Under the pieces are notes generated by a model. The model was not told the DNA's origin. It did not search any database and saw only the letters and a program-made list of their open reading frames with translations. Shown piece by piece: positions 54,955 to 64,000 of a DNA stretch of 64,000 nt. Made by a program: the position numbers and the translations under genes. The number at the start of each line of letters is the position of its first letter. Within the stretch, counting starts at the first letter, position 1. Origin of the DNA: Tyzzerella sp. (lineage in GTDB: Bacteria; Bacillota; Clostridia; Lachnospirales; Lachnospiraceae). Location: positions 1 to 64,000 of the forward strand of contig JAFQDE010000021.1 in NCBI GenBank assembly GCA_017416155.1, written 5' to 3'.

Positions 54955-55199
54955 CAACACTTTAGCAGAGTAAAGCATCTGCAGATGCTTTAGTGTAGTA
55001 AAGCGTAATTGTTTGTGACACACGGACATCTATATTCGCTACGCCGACAAACAATTATTTGCACCGCAGATATCTATAGTCAAAGAAAAAGAGTAGCAAT
55101 CATGCTACTCTTCTTATAATCTGACGTTCGATTCGAGAAATCACCATTGCCAATCGGATACAAAAGGTAATTTTCTCTCATCTCACTCGGTACAAACTT
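54955..55199. other. Non-coding right end of prophage with inverted repeats
   Basis: No gene. It holds a perfect 22-base palindrome (arms TAAAGCATCTG/CAGATGCTTTA, 54971-54992), an inverted repeat TAATTGTTTGT (55006-55016)/ACAAACAATTA (55047-55057), a terminator (55088-55116), and an ACAAAC that pairs with GTTTGT of the att repeat across seven bases. Confidence 0.55.
55088..55116 (+). terminator. Terminator after phage regulator
   Basis: AAGAGTAGC pairs with GCTACTCTT, followed by CTTAT. It ends the + transcript of the regulator before the chromosome resumes. Confidence 0.65.
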
Positions 55200-55219
55200 T
55201 CGGTGTTTGTCGTATAGAT
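55200..55219 (+). repeat. Right copy of prophage direct repeat (att)
   Basis: Identical to 49592-49611. Host sequence, beginning with the yneA-like terminator, resumes right after it. Confidence 0.8.
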
Positions 55220-55233
55220 GTATCTGTAATAAA

Positions 55234-55273
55234 AAGGCTGCTACGAAGACTCTTCGCTTCTATAACAGCCTAT
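55234..55273 (-). terminator. Terminator of the yneA-like gene
   Basis: On the - strand AGGCTG pairs with CAGCCT, with an inner GAAG/CTTC stem, followed by TTTTTATT. Confidence 0.75.
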
Positions 55274-55298
55274 TAGGGAGAGCTACTCTCACGGATTC

Positions 55299-55661
55299 TT
55301 AGCGAATCTCTGTGTCGTAATATGCAACTACAAGGTGTTGTCCTTCATGAATCGTCTTTGAAGTTAATCCATTTAACTGAATCAATTCATCTATGTATTC
55401 CTGAATATCTTCATATTCATCAGTGCGATATTCCTGCGCAATGCTCCAAAGAGAATCGCCTTGTTCAATCGTGATGCTCTTATAATACTTATGTTGCGGT
55501 ATATCTGTTGCCGGATCCTTTGCTGATGAAAAAATGCTTCCACATACAATACTTCCAACTGTAACTACAAACAATGTGGCCAATAATATAACCATTCTTC
55601 GTTTTGCAAGTTGTCTTCTCTTTTTCATTTCTGATCTTTCTTTTCTCTCTTGTACTGTCAT
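55299..55661 (-). CDS. LysM protein, YneA-like SOS division inhibitor
   Basis: 120 residues: a basic N-terminus, one membrane segment (about 25-47) and a LysM domain (about 63-115, ITIEQGDSLWSIAQEY). The arrangement, divergent from lexA with shared LexA boxes, is that of yneA, which halts division during the SOS response in Bacillus. Function inferred from context and domain plan. Confidence 0.75.
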   Translation of the reverse strand: MTVQERKERSEMKKRRQLAKRRMVILLATLFVVTVGSIVCGSIFSSAKDPATDIPQHKYYKSITIEQGDSLWSIAQEYRTDEYEDIQEYIDELIQLNGLTSKTIHEGQHLVVAYYDTEIR

Positions 55662-55696
55662 AATTATTTATCCCCTTAAACGATAATCTTTAAAAT

Positions 55697-55798
55697 CGAA
55701 CATGTTTTCCGAACAATTGTTCTGTTTGTATTTTTAATTTAACATACGAACAAATGTTTGTCAACAAAAATCGAACATATTTTCTAAACATTTGTTTG
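55697..55798. promoter_or_regulatory. Five LexA boxes between yneA-like gene and lexA
   Basis: CGAACATGTTTTC (55697), CGAACAATTGTTCTG (55710, a perfect GAAC-N4-GTTC), CGAACAAATGTTTG (55747), CGAACATATTTTC (55772) and TAAACATTTGTTTG (55785). They fit the Gram-positive LexA consensus and would bring both genes under SOS control. Confidence 0.85.
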
Positions 55799-55859
55799 CT
55801 TTTTTGTTTTTTCTGTGTTACTATACTTATAGAGATAATATTTTAGGAGGTCATATACG

Positions 55860-56474
55860 ATGGCACAAGGTAAAATCAGCAAAAAACAGATGGAAATTTT
55901 AGAATACATAAAATCAGAACTCTTGAGAATTGGATATCCACCGGCTGTACGTGAGATTTGTGAAGCGGTGAATCTTCGCTCCACTTCTTCCGTTCATGCA
56001 CATTTGGAATCCTTAGAAAAGAATGGATATATCAGACGTGACCCAACAAAGCCACGTGCAATTGAGATTATTGACGATACATTTAATTTAACAAGACGTG
56101 AGATGGTAAATGTTCCTATGGTTGGACAAGTTGCTGCGGGAGAACCAATACTTGCAGAACAAAATATTACAAACTACTTCCCTATTCCGATGGAATTCAT
56201 GCCGAACAACGATACATTCATGTTGACTGTAAGAGGTGAAAGCATGGTGAATGTCGGTATCTATGATGGAGATTATGTATTGGTAGAAAAACGTCAGACC
56301 GCTTCTAACGGGGAGATTGTTGTTGCACTTGTAGATGACAGCGCTACTGTTAAAACTTTCTACAAAGAAGAAGGCTACTATCGTCTCCAACCGGAAAACG
56401 ATAACATGGATCCAATTATTGTAATGAATTGTGAAATTCTTGGTAAGGTAATTGGTGTATTTAGATTTCTTTAA
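55860..56474 (+). CDS. lexA: LexA repressor
   Basis: 204 residues. Winged helix-turn-helix (1-65), cleavage bond A93-G94 (GQVAAGEPI), catalytic S128 (RGESMV) and K165 (SATVKTF). It represses SOS genes and cleaves itself when RecA is activated. RBS TAGGAGG. Confidence 0.96.
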   Translation: MAQGKISKKQMEILEYIKSELLRIGYPPAVREICEAVNLRSTSSVHAHLESLEKNGYIRRDPTKPRAIEIIDDTFNLTRREMVNVPMVGQVAAGEPILAEQNITNYFPIPMEFMPNNDTFMLTVRGESMVNVGIYDGDYVLVEKRQTASNGEIVVALVDDSATVKTFYKEEGYYRLQPENDNMDPIIVMNCEILGKVIGVFRFL

Positions 56475-56488
56475 GCATGACAAACCAG

Positions 56489-56525
56489 AAAAGCAGGATG
56501 CCTATGTAAGCGTCCTGCTTTATTT
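56489..56525. terminator. Terminator between lexA and rsfS
   Basis: AAAGCAGGA pairs with TCCTGCTTT, then ATTTT. T-rich on both sides, so it may work for both converging genes. Confidence 0.8.
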
Positions 56526-56875
56526 TATATATTCTCTGCATCAATATATTTTCCGTCTCTCCAGATTCTTTCCAAATCATAGAACAAACGATTCTCTTTA
56601 TCAAATACATGCACAATGATATTTCCGAAATCAAGAAGCACCCAGCTTCCGAGGCCATAACCTTCTCTTTGTTTTGGCTCGAATCCTTCTTTACTAAGTT
56701 TATCTTCCACGTTTTCAACCAATGCTCTCACTTGGCTGTCATTGGAACCATTTGCAATAATAAAATAATCTGCAAGAACTGAAATTCCTGAGATGTCAAT
56801 TACTTTAATATCTTCGCCCATTTTTTCGTCTAAAGCTTCATAAGCGAGTTTTGCCATTTTCTTTGATTGTTCCAT
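56525..56875 (-). CDS. rsfS: Ribosomal silencing factor RsfS
   Basis: 116 residues binding ribosomal protein L14 to stop subunit joining when nutrients are low. DISGISVLADYFIIANGSNDSQVRAL and EGYGLGSWVLLDFGNIIVHVF are the family blocks. Last gene of the obgE unit. Confidence 0.94.
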   Translation of the reverse strand: MEQSKKMAKLAYEALDEKMGEDIKVIDISGISVLADYFIIANGSNDSQVRALVENVEDKLSKEGFEPKQREGYGLGSWVLLDFGNIIVHVFDKENRLFYDLERIWRDGKYIDAENI

Positions 56876-56892
56876 ATATGTTCTCCTTCTGT

Positions 56893-57474
56893 CTATTTGT
56901 TCATTTCATTTTTATAAAACAGATATGTTTCTTCTGTCTTCGGATCAATAACAGCGTTCTTTTGCTTCAAATATGCCAAAGTAGACTCTAATATTACGTA
57001 AAGACATTCATCTATATCTTCGAACGCCATACGTCGTATTTCGTCCAAATTCGGCGCCTCGAAGCGATTAGGCTCCATGTAATCAGCCACATAGACAATC
57101 TTGTCTAAAAGAGTCATATTTGGTCGACCTGTAGTATGATAAACAATTGCATCCGTTATATACGAATCTGAAATACCATATTCTTTTTCTGCCAAACATG
57201 CGCCTACCTTTGCATGGAGTAATTCCGGACACTTACGTTCCGCTTCTGATATTGATATACGAAATGCCTGCGCTAAGGACTGAAGTGCACTTTCCGGAAA
57301 TCCTTTTGCACAATCATGTAAGAGTCCCGCAAACAATGCAGAATACATATCTTCGTGATATCTCATCGCCAGTGCACCTGCCATATACATCACACCTAAT
57401 GTATGTTCATAACGTTTTGGTTTTAAAACCTGTTGTATTTTTGCTTTTATTTGCTCTAATTTAATCTGATTCAT
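56893..57474 (-). CDS. yqeK: HD-domain hydrolase YqeK
   Basis: 193 residues with the HD pattern RYEHTLGV...AGLLHDCAKG and YHTTGRPNM. Family members split diadenosine tetraphosphate symmetrically. Located between nadD and rsfS as in Bacillus. Confidence 0.93.
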   Translation of the reverse strand: MNQIKLEQIKAKIQQVLKPKRYEHTLGVMYMAGALAMRYHEDMYSALFAGLLHDCAKGFPESALQSLAQAFRISISEAERKCPELLHAKVGACLAEKEYGISDSYITDAIVYHTTGRPNMTLLDKIVYVADYMEPNRFEAPNLDEIRRMAFEDIDECLYVILESTLAYLKQKNAVIDPKTEETYLFYKNEMNK

Positions 57475-57475
57475 G

Positions 57476-58084
57476 TTATTCTACCCCATACAACTGATTT
57501 TCTAAGATATATTCATAGACACTGATCGGCATCATATTAGTGATTTTTTCATGTGCTTTCAATTTTTCACGAATCTCACTGGATGAAATATCAACGTTCG
57601 GTGTGTTAAGAAGTCTGATATCTGCTTCAAACTTTTGATTGAGATAAGCAATCTTCTCTTCCATTTCTTTCTTGTTTTTACCATCACGATATGCCGCCAG
57701 AATAATACAGGTTTTCAAAAGTCTATCCGGACATTTCCATCTATCGATACTGAATAGGGAATCCGCACCAATGATAAAATAAAATTCATGCTCCGGATAA
57801 ATTTCTTTAAAATGCTCCATCGTAAGATATGAGTAGTTTACTTCTTTGTTATCTACTTCATATAATTGTAAGACAAAATCTTTCTCATTAGAAATAGCTC
57901 TTTTCACCATCTCTACTCTGTGTGTTGTCTGAGATTCAATCATATCGCTCGACTTATGCGGCGGTGTCCCGTTTGGCATAAACCATATCTCGTCTAATGC
58001 AAATAAATCTCTGGCGAAACGCCCCAGCATCAGATGCCCGCTGTGAATCGGGTCAAATGTGCCTCCCATAATTCCGATTTTCAT
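57476..58084 (-). CDS. nadD: Nicotinate-nucleotide adenylyltransferase
   Basis: 202 residues. GGTFDPIHSGH (7-17) is the nucleotidyl-transfer motif, and the SSSEIREKL block near the end completes the site. Makes deamido-NAD for NAD synthesis. Confidence 0.95.
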   Translation of the reverse strand: MKIGIMGGTFDPIHSGHLMLGRFARDLFALDEIWFMPNGTPPHKSSDMIESQTTHRVEMVKRAISNEKDFVLQLYEVDNKEVNYSYLTMEHFKEIYPEHEFYFIIGADSLFSIDRWKCPDRLLKTCIILAAYRDGKNKKEMEEKIAYLNQKFEADIRLLNTPNVDISSSEIREKLKAHEKITNMMPISVYEYILENQLYGVE

Positions 58085-58103
58085 AGAATCACCTCAGATT
58101 ATA

Positions 58104-58394
58104 TTATGGCAATACAATCTTCTTTTTTTCATCTTTCCCTTCTTTATAAAGGGTGATTTTCTTACCTACAACTTGTACAACCTGTGAACGAGTGCGCTCT
58201 GCAAGAATTGCCGCAAGCTCTTTTGGGTCATCCATACAGTTTTGTAGCACACTGATTTTAATCAGTTCACGTGCCTCCAATGCCTCATTGATTGCAGATG
58301 TAAATTCCGGTGTCAAACTTGATTTTCCAATCTGAAAAATTGGGTCCATTGTCATCGCCAAGCTTCTTAAATATGCTCTCTGTTTTGAAGTCAT
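58104..58394 (-). CDS. yhbY: RNA-binding protein YhbY
   Basis: 96 residues, CRM domain (QRAYLRSLAMTMDPIFQIGK). Associates with ribosomal precursors. Start 58394 follows GAGGAG; a start 15 bases earlier is less likely. Confidence 0.9.
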   Translation of the reverse strand: MTSKQRAYLRSLAMTMDPIFQIGKSSLTPEFTSAINEALEARELIKISVLQNCMDDPKELAAILAERTRSQVVQVVGKKITLYKEGKDEKKKIVLP

Positions 58395-58409
58395 AATGTT
58401 TCTCCTCAT

Positions 58410-59702
<1,293 letters not shown>

Positions 59703-59712
59703 CTACTTTTTT

Positions 59713-59741
59713 AGTATATCCATAGTATATATAAATTTCAA
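59713..59741 (-). promoter_or_regulatory. Promoter of obgE
   Basis: On the - strand TTGAAA (59736-59741), 17 bases, TATACT (59713-59718). Gives obgE-yhbY-nadD-yqeK-rsfS a start independent of the ribosomal protein genes. Confidence 0.65.
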
Positions 59742-59742
59742 A

Positions 59743-59780
59743 CAAAAAACAAGGCTTCAAACCAATCGATTTGAAGCCTA
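59743..59780 (-). terminator. Terminator after rpmA
   Basis: On the - strand AGGCTTCAAA pairs with TTTGAAGCCT, followed by TGTTTTTTG. Confidence 0.85.
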
Positions 59781-59794
59781 TTTTGCATTTCTGA

Positions 59795-60079
59795 TTACTC
59801 AGCCACTGGATAGATAGAAACTTGTTTCTTATCTCTTCCTTTTCTTTCGAATCTTACAACACCGTCAACTAATGCAAACAATGTATCATCACCACCACGT
59901 CCTACGTTGATACCTGGGTGAATCTTTGTTCCACGTTGTCTGTAAAGAATGTTTCCAGCTTTTACAAATTGTCCGTCAGCTCTTTTCGCACCTAATCTCT
60001 TAGATTCTGAGTCTCTACCGTTCTTTGTAGAACCAACTCCCTTTTTATGAGCGAAAAATTGAAGGTTTAAATTCATCAT
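59795..60079 (-). CDS. rpmA: 50S ribosomal protein L27
   Basis: 94 residues. Begins [18 protein letters not shown], with the N-terminal extension of Firmicutes that must be cut before AHKKG by Prp. Start behind GAGGAGGTG. Confidence 0.97.
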   Translation of the reverse strand: MMNLNLQFFAHKKGVGSTKNGRDSESKRLGAKRADGQFVKAGNILYRQRGTKIHPGINVGRGGDDTLFALVDGVVRFERKGRDKKQVSIYPVAE

Positions 60080-60083
60080 GGTG

Positions 60084-60413
60084 TTACACCTCCTCAAATA
60101 ATAAATCGATATATTCTGCATAATTTTCGTCGTCAACCATTGTCTGTAATCCCAAGACCATGGTGTCGAGCAATAATGAGGTCTCTTTTGTTGGTTTATC
60201 AATTCTGTATTCAATAAAACCAATCTCTTCATCCGTCTCTAAGGAAACATCGGCATCGGTAAATGTCTCAATTGCATTCATCGTGTTAATTGTCAGAATG
60301 GAAATTGCAGCACATACAATGTCTTCGCCTTCCTCAGCATAACCGGCATGTCCGAGTGCTTTGAAACCTACACATTCATTTTTTACGTTTTTGTAAATGG
60401 TTACCTTAGTCAT
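60084..60413 (-). CDS. prp: Ribosomal-processing cysteine protease Prp
   Basis: 109 residues. The catalytic pair is seen as histidine in [11 protein letters not shown] and cysteine in DIVCAAIS. It removes the N-terminal extension of L27. Encoded between L21 and L27, the usual place. Confidence 0.94.
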   Translation of the reverse strand: MTKVTIYKNVKNECVGFKALGHAGYAEEGEDIVCAAISILTINTMNAIETFTDADVSLETDEEIGFIEYRIDKPTKETSLLLDTMVLGLQTMVDDENYAEYIDLLFEEV

Positions 60414-60422
60414 GACATCTGA

Positions 60423-60731
60423 TTAAGCGTTGATTTTTTCAATCTTAACTGCTGTGTACTGTTGTCTGTGACCGTTTTTCTTATGGTATCCAGTTTTTCT
60501 CTTATACTTGTAAACGATAACTTTTTTAGCTTTTCCGTCACCAATTACAGAAGCTGTAACTGTTGCGCCTGCTACTGTTGGGTTACCAACTTTTAATTCA
60601 GCATCGCTTACTGCAAGTACTTGGTCAAATGTATAAGTCTCTCCGGCTTCTACACCAAGTTTCTCTACTCTAATGATATCGCCTTCGGCTACTTTGTACT
60701 GTTTACCACCTGTTGCTATAATTGCGTACAT
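60423..60731 (-). CDS. rplU: 50S ribosomal protein L21
   Basis: 102 residues: [18 protein letters not shown] start and [14 protein letters not shown] end. First gene of the operon, behind AGGAGGTG and a leader of about 95 bases. Confidence 0.97.
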   Translation of the reverse strand: MYAIIATGGKQYKVAEGDIIRVEKLGVEAGETYTFDQVLAVSDAELKVGNPTVAGATVTASVIGDGKAKKVIVYKYKRKTGYHKKNGHRQQYTAVKIEKINA

Positions 60732-60836
60732 ATGGCACCTCCTATTATCATTACTCGCCAGTTGTGGTGTTATAAGTTACTATGTAATCATAAAAACCTA
60801 TAAACTTGCAAACCTCACTGTGCGGCATACTCAAAC

Positions 60837-60865
60837 ATTTTAGCACACACAGTGAGGTTCGTCAA
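60837..60865 (-). promoter_or_regulatory. Promoter of rplU-prp-rpmA
   Basis: On the - strand TTGACG (60860-60865), 17 bases, TAAAAT (60837-60842). One arm of an inverted repeat (60848-60859) fills most of the spacer; the other (60811-60822) lies just past the expected start of transcription. Confidence 0.7.
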
Positions 60866-60872
60866 CCCCTTT

Positions 60873-62489
60873 TTAATAATATCTTTTTACAGTATATAAC
60901 CTTGTTTTAGAATCCCAAGTCTCATAAAAATCGACATCTTGAATAAGCGTATCATGCTTTTCGCTGAGTGCATGAATCATCTTTCCATTACCAAGATACA
61001 GGGCCACATGACGTACTGTTTTACTTCCCTTGCCATATGTATAGCACAAGATGTCTCCCGGTCGCCATGAAGCACGGTCTGTCAAGCTGATTGTCTTACC
61101 ACCTCTACCCTGATCTGCAGCCGATTTCGGAATATTGACACCGTAATAATTCTTCATAACCCATTGTGTAAATCCACTGCAATCCCAACCTCTAGGACTA
61201 GTTCCGCCACCCACATAAGGCACTCCCTGATATTGCATCAAACTTGATAGATTACCGGAAACAATCGCAGAATAGTTCGTAACGATTACTACTTCTTTCA
61301 CAAAATTTGTAGAAAAGCTACCGTAAATCTTTTTGTCTTTGTACATACAATATGCTCGAACTCTGTAGGAAGCTTCTTCATCTTTCGATAGCCCCGAATC
61401 AATCCATGTAAGTGTATCCGGATTCTCGATTTGAGCAACAAGTTTATTGTTTTTATACACTTCATATCCTAGTACACCGCTCACTTTTTTCCAGGTAAGT
61501 GTCACTTTCGTTTCTTTGTCAGAAACAGTTCCCCGAAGACTCACTTTTTCAGGTGTTGTCTTGCCAGAAACAACCTCTGAAGCATCACCATAAAAAATCT
61601 CTTCGTCTGTCTTCTGGCAAACTTTTATATAATAGTAAAATGTTTTGCCACATTCACAAGAACTATCTGAATATGACATGGTCATTCCGTCTGAAATCTC
61701 TGCAAGAAGTGTATATTCTCCGTCAATTTTATCACTTCGGTACACTTGATAACCATCTGCACCGTCAACTATTGCCCATTCCACACGTAGCGTGTTATGA
61801 GATACGTTCTTGACATTTGTGATTTTAGGATCCTCCAGTGGCGTATATATCTTAATTGTTTCCGAAGGTTCGCCAAAGATAAATCCATCGTCCACTTGTT
61901 TGTATGTCATTACACGATAAAGATATACTTCATTTGAAGCAATATCTATATCTGTATAGACGAGCGCTTTACCGCTTTTAAAATCTTTAATAGGCATATA
62001 ACTATTGCCATTATCTTTGCTCTTGCATAACAAATATCCATCTGCCCCATGCACTTCTTCCAATATTAAATCTGTAAATGTCCGAGTTGCATTCGTAATC
62101 TGTGGCTTTGGACTTTTTTTCGGGCGTATGGTAAAGGCATCTTCAATCACTATCGTTTCCTGATAACCATCTAAAGACACTTCAACCTTAACTTGTCCGA
62201 CCTCTATATTATCAATATACTTGACAATCTTAAAATCTTCTTTGTACATGACAATTCGATTTCCTGACTTGTCAGCAAATATAATTCGATGAATATCATT
62301 TTCCACTGGTTTTCCGGTATAGTCACAAAATTCTTTATCTATTTCACAATAGACAACTTTTAACTCTTCGGATGCAATTGGTAGCATCTGCGCTCTGATT
62401 TCATTGGAAACAATTAATGCACAGACAGCAAATATCATGATGGTAATTGCAAGAATTACTTTGAATTTTTCCTTGATATATGCTTTCAT
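60873..62489 (-). CDS. Secreted NlpC/P60 cell-wall hydrolase with FnIII-like repeats
   Basis: 538 residues. An N-terminal membrane segment or signal (about 9-29), then about 3 fibronectin-III-like domains (repeated YLYRVMTY / YYYIKVC / ASYRVRAY strands), and a C-terminal NlpC/P60 domain with catalytic C in WDCSGF, H in VRHVALYLGNG and a last H in MIHA. Likely cuts peptide stems of peptidoglycan outside the cell. Confidence 0.9.
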   Translation of the reverse strand: MKAYIKEKFKVILAITIMIFAVCALIVSNEIRAQMLPIASEELKVVYCEIDKEFCDYTGKPVENDIHRIIFADKSGNRIVMYKEDFKIVKYIDNIEVGQVKVEVSLDGYQETIVIEDAFTIRPKKSPKPQITNATRTFTDLILEEVHGADGYLLCKSKDNGNSYMPIKDFKSGKALVYTDIDIASNEVYLYRVMTYKQVDDGFIFGEPSETIKIYTPLEDPKITNVKNVSHNTLRVEWAIVDGADGYQVYRSDKIDGEYTLLAEISDGMTMSYSDSSCECGKTFYYYIKVCQKTDEEIFYGDASEVVSGKTTPEKVSLRGTVSDKETKVTLTWKKVSGVLGYEVYKNNKLVAQIENPDTLTWIDSGLSKDEEASYRVRAYCMYKDKKIYGSFSTNFVKEVVIVTNYSAIVSGNLSSLMQYQGVPYVGGGTSPRGWDCSGFTQWVMKNYYGVNIPKSAADQGRGGKTISLTDRASWRPGDILCYTYGKGSKTVRHVALYLGNGKMIHALSEKHDTLIQDVDFYETWDSKTRLYTVKRYY

Positions 62490-62503
62490 ATAATTCCTCT
62501 TTA

Positions 62504-63823
62504 TTATAATCTTGTTGTAACAAAAATATCATAGAGTGCACGAATTGCATTCTCGAAGTCATGATTACGTACACCTACTACAATGTTAAGTTCGCTAGAA
62601 CCCTGGTCAATCATTTTTACATTGACATGAGCATGTGCAAGCGCAGAGAATACACGGCCTGATGTGCCACGTTTTGCACGCATACCACGACCAACAATTG
62701 CAATCAATGAAAGGTCAGATTCTAAATCAATAGAATCCGGTTGTACTGCTTGGTGGATTCCTGCGATCACTTCCTGTTCTTTCTCCTCAAATTCTGATTG
62801 ATGAACAAACACTGTCATCGTGTCGATACCGGATGGCATATGTTCAATAGAAATGCCATTATCTTCAAACACCTGAAGAACTTTACGACAGAAACCAACT
62901 TCTGAGTTCATCATTGCTTTTTCAATTGTAATGGAAGCAAAACCTTGTTTGCCTGCGATACCTGTAATCGTATATTTTGGATGTCTGCAGGTTGCTTCTA
63001 CAATTAATGTACCTTTATCCTCCGGTGCATTCGTATTACGGATGTTGATTGGGATGCCCTCTTTACGAATTGGGAAGATTGCATCTTCGTGAAGTACAGT
63101 TGCTCCCATATAAGAAAGCTCACGAAGTTCTTTATATGTAATTGCCTCAATTGTCTTCGGATTGTTAATAATTCTAGGATCCGCAATCATGAAGCCTGAC
63201 ACATCTGTCCAGTTCTCATATACATCTACTTTTGCAGCTTTTGCAACAATGGAACCTGTAAGGTCCGAACCACCTCTTGAAAATGTCTTGATACTTCCAT
63301 CTGGCATTGCTCCGTAGAATCCCGGGATTACGGCTCTTTCAATCTTTTCTAATTTAGCAGAAAGGACTTCATTGGTTCTAACATCATCAAAACGACCTTC
63401 CTCATCAAAGAAAATAACTTCAGCGGCATCGATAAACTCATAGCCAAGATAATTTGCCATGATAATACCATTCAAATATTCTCCTCTGGAAGCGGCATAA
63501 TCACTACCTGCTTTATTTTTGAAATTCTCATAAATCACTTCAAATTCTTTATCCAAAGACAAATCCAACTTAAGGCCGGTAATAATCTCGTTATATCTCG
63601 TTTGAATACCGTCTAAAAGGTCCGCAAAATCATTTCCCTTTTCAGCAACAGCATAACATCCGTATAGCATGTCTGTCACCTTTGTATCTCCTGAAAAACG
63701 TTTTCCTGGTGCAGATGGCACAACATATTTTCTGGATTCCTCTGCGCGAATAATAGCGCCTACTTTTTCAAACTGCTCTGCACTTGCAAGAGAGCTTCCA
63801 CCAAATTTAACTACTTTCTTCAT
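62504..63823 (-). CDS. lysC: Aspartate kinase
   Basis: 439 residues. The KFGGSSLASAEQ start is the nucleotide site, FSRGGSDLTGS follows, and two ACT domains at the end (about 300-439) allow feedback control. First step of the lysine/threonine/methionine pathway. Start 63823 is two bases after the stop of the upstream gene, whose end supplies the GGAGG. Confidence 0.93.
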   Translation of the reverse strand: MKKVVKFGGSSLASAEQFEKVGAIIRAEESRKYVVPSAPGKRFSGDTKVTDMLYGCYAVAEKGNDFADLLDGIQTRYNEIITGLKLDLSLDKEFEVIYENFKNKAGSDYAASRGEYLNGIIMANYLGYEFIDAAEVIFFDEEGRFDDVRTNEVLSAKLEKIERAVIPGFYGAMPDGSIKTFSRGGSDLTGSIVAKAAKVDVYENWTDVSGFMIADPRIINNPKTIEAITYKELRELSYMGATVLHEDAIFPIRKEGIPINIRNTNAPEDKGTLIVEATCRHPKYTITGIAGKQGFASITIEKAMMNSEVGFCRKVLQVFEDNGISIEHMPSGIDTMTVFVHQSEFEEKEQEVIAGIHQAVQPDSIDLESDLSLIAIVGRGMRAKRGTSGRVFSALAHAHVNVKMIDQGSSELNIVVGVRNHDFENAIRALYDIFVTTRL

Positions 63824-63825
63824 TC

Positions 63826-64000
63826 CTATTCCTCCCAAGCCGTAACAATCTCATGTAATGGCTTACGTACTTTCTTTCGAGTCACTTCTACTAACTGAAG
63901 TTTCGTAACATCTACAAGAGATGTCACTATTGGATCTTTCTGCAATTCTTGACGAAACACAGAAAGTAACTCATCCATATATTCTTCTTTTGATAAATTG
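63826..64000 (-). CDS. C-terminus of an RNase E/G family protein (partial)
   Basis: The last 57 codons of a gene that enters from the right edge. The segment TSLVDVTKLQLVEVTRKKVR is the typical C-terminal block of RNase G (CafA/Rng). The stop lies 2 bases from the aspartate kinase start. Confidence 0.75.
   Translation of the reverse strand, partial: NLSKEEYMDELLSVFRQELQKDPIVTSLVDVTKLQLVEVTRKKVRKPLHEIVTAWEE

Larger units (their letters stand above)
49592..55219. mobile_element. Inovirus-like prophage
   Basis: A compact unit with the gene set of a filamentous phage: HUH replication protein, Zot/pI ATPase, coat-like peptide, several short membrane proteins, a secreted protein with a C-terminal anchor, and a small regulator transcribed the other way. 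Almost all genes read on the - strand, against the neighbours. It is bounded by a 20-bp direct repeat and carries no integrase of its own. No secretin gene is present, as expected for a host without outer membrane. Confidence 0.85.

Overview
The window reads as chromosomal DNA of a low-GC, spore-forming Firmicute, most probably a member of the Lachnospiraceae (Clostridia). This rests on gene content and order: yqfC-yqfD-phoH-ybeY, miaB-mutS-mutL-miaA, mreBCD with minDE and rodA, the ylmE-sepF-ylmH cluster, L21-prp-L27, and a divergent yneA-like/lexA pair. No rRNA, tRNA or CRISPR array was seen.

Region 1 (1-11160) is an accessory island built around an Rhs polymorphic toxin. The 3' end of an expressed rhs gene is followed by a tandem array of C-terminal toxin cassettes, each with an immunity gene. 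Five direct copies of a short DNA core (CGAGACGGGATT) mark every cassette border, exactly where the Rhs repeat-associated core would be joined in frame to a toxin tip. Two cassettes carry a structured leader, a 64-residue protein gene and a large serine recombinase (one intact, one broken). Two RhuM-family genes, each with a different perfect palindrome at the same place in its coding sequence, and a fragment of a third lie in the same island. The layout suggests a recombinase-driven store of toxin tips.

Region 2 (11166-38965) is housekeeping on the + strand: sporulation proteins YqfC/YqfD, PhoH, YbeY, an MOP flippase, small DUF proteins, MiaB, MutS/MutL, MiaA, a PLP enzyme, two flavoproteins, RadC, then the cell-shape and division operon mreB-mreC-mreD-PBP2-minD-minE-rodA, methylglyoxal synthase and a D,D-carboxypeptidase.

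Region 3 (39006-48456) holds a DUF378 protein, a radical SAM protein, a HlyD-like protein, ylmE, sepF, ylmH, lspA, rluD, a cytidylate-kinase-like protein, a TtcA-like enzyme, an MFS transporter and D-aminoacyl-tRNA deacylase.

Region 4 (48445-55661) is a Xer-type tyrosine recombinase gene followed by a compact prophage of about 5.6 kb that looks like a filamentous phage (inovirus). It has an HUH replication protein, a Zot/pI ATPase, a coat-like 60-residue protein, several one- and two-pass membrane peptides and a large adsorption-like protein, bounded by a 20-bp direct repeat. A small putative repressor with four palindromic operators controls divergent promoters. The prophage lies between the xer gene and an SOS-type yneA-like gene that shares five LexA boxes with lexA.

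Region 5 (55860-64000) has lexA (+), then on the - strand rsfS, yqeK, nadD, yhbY, obgE (own promoter), L27, prp and L21 (own promoter), a secreted NlpC/P60 protein, aspartate kinase and the end of an RNase E/G family gene.
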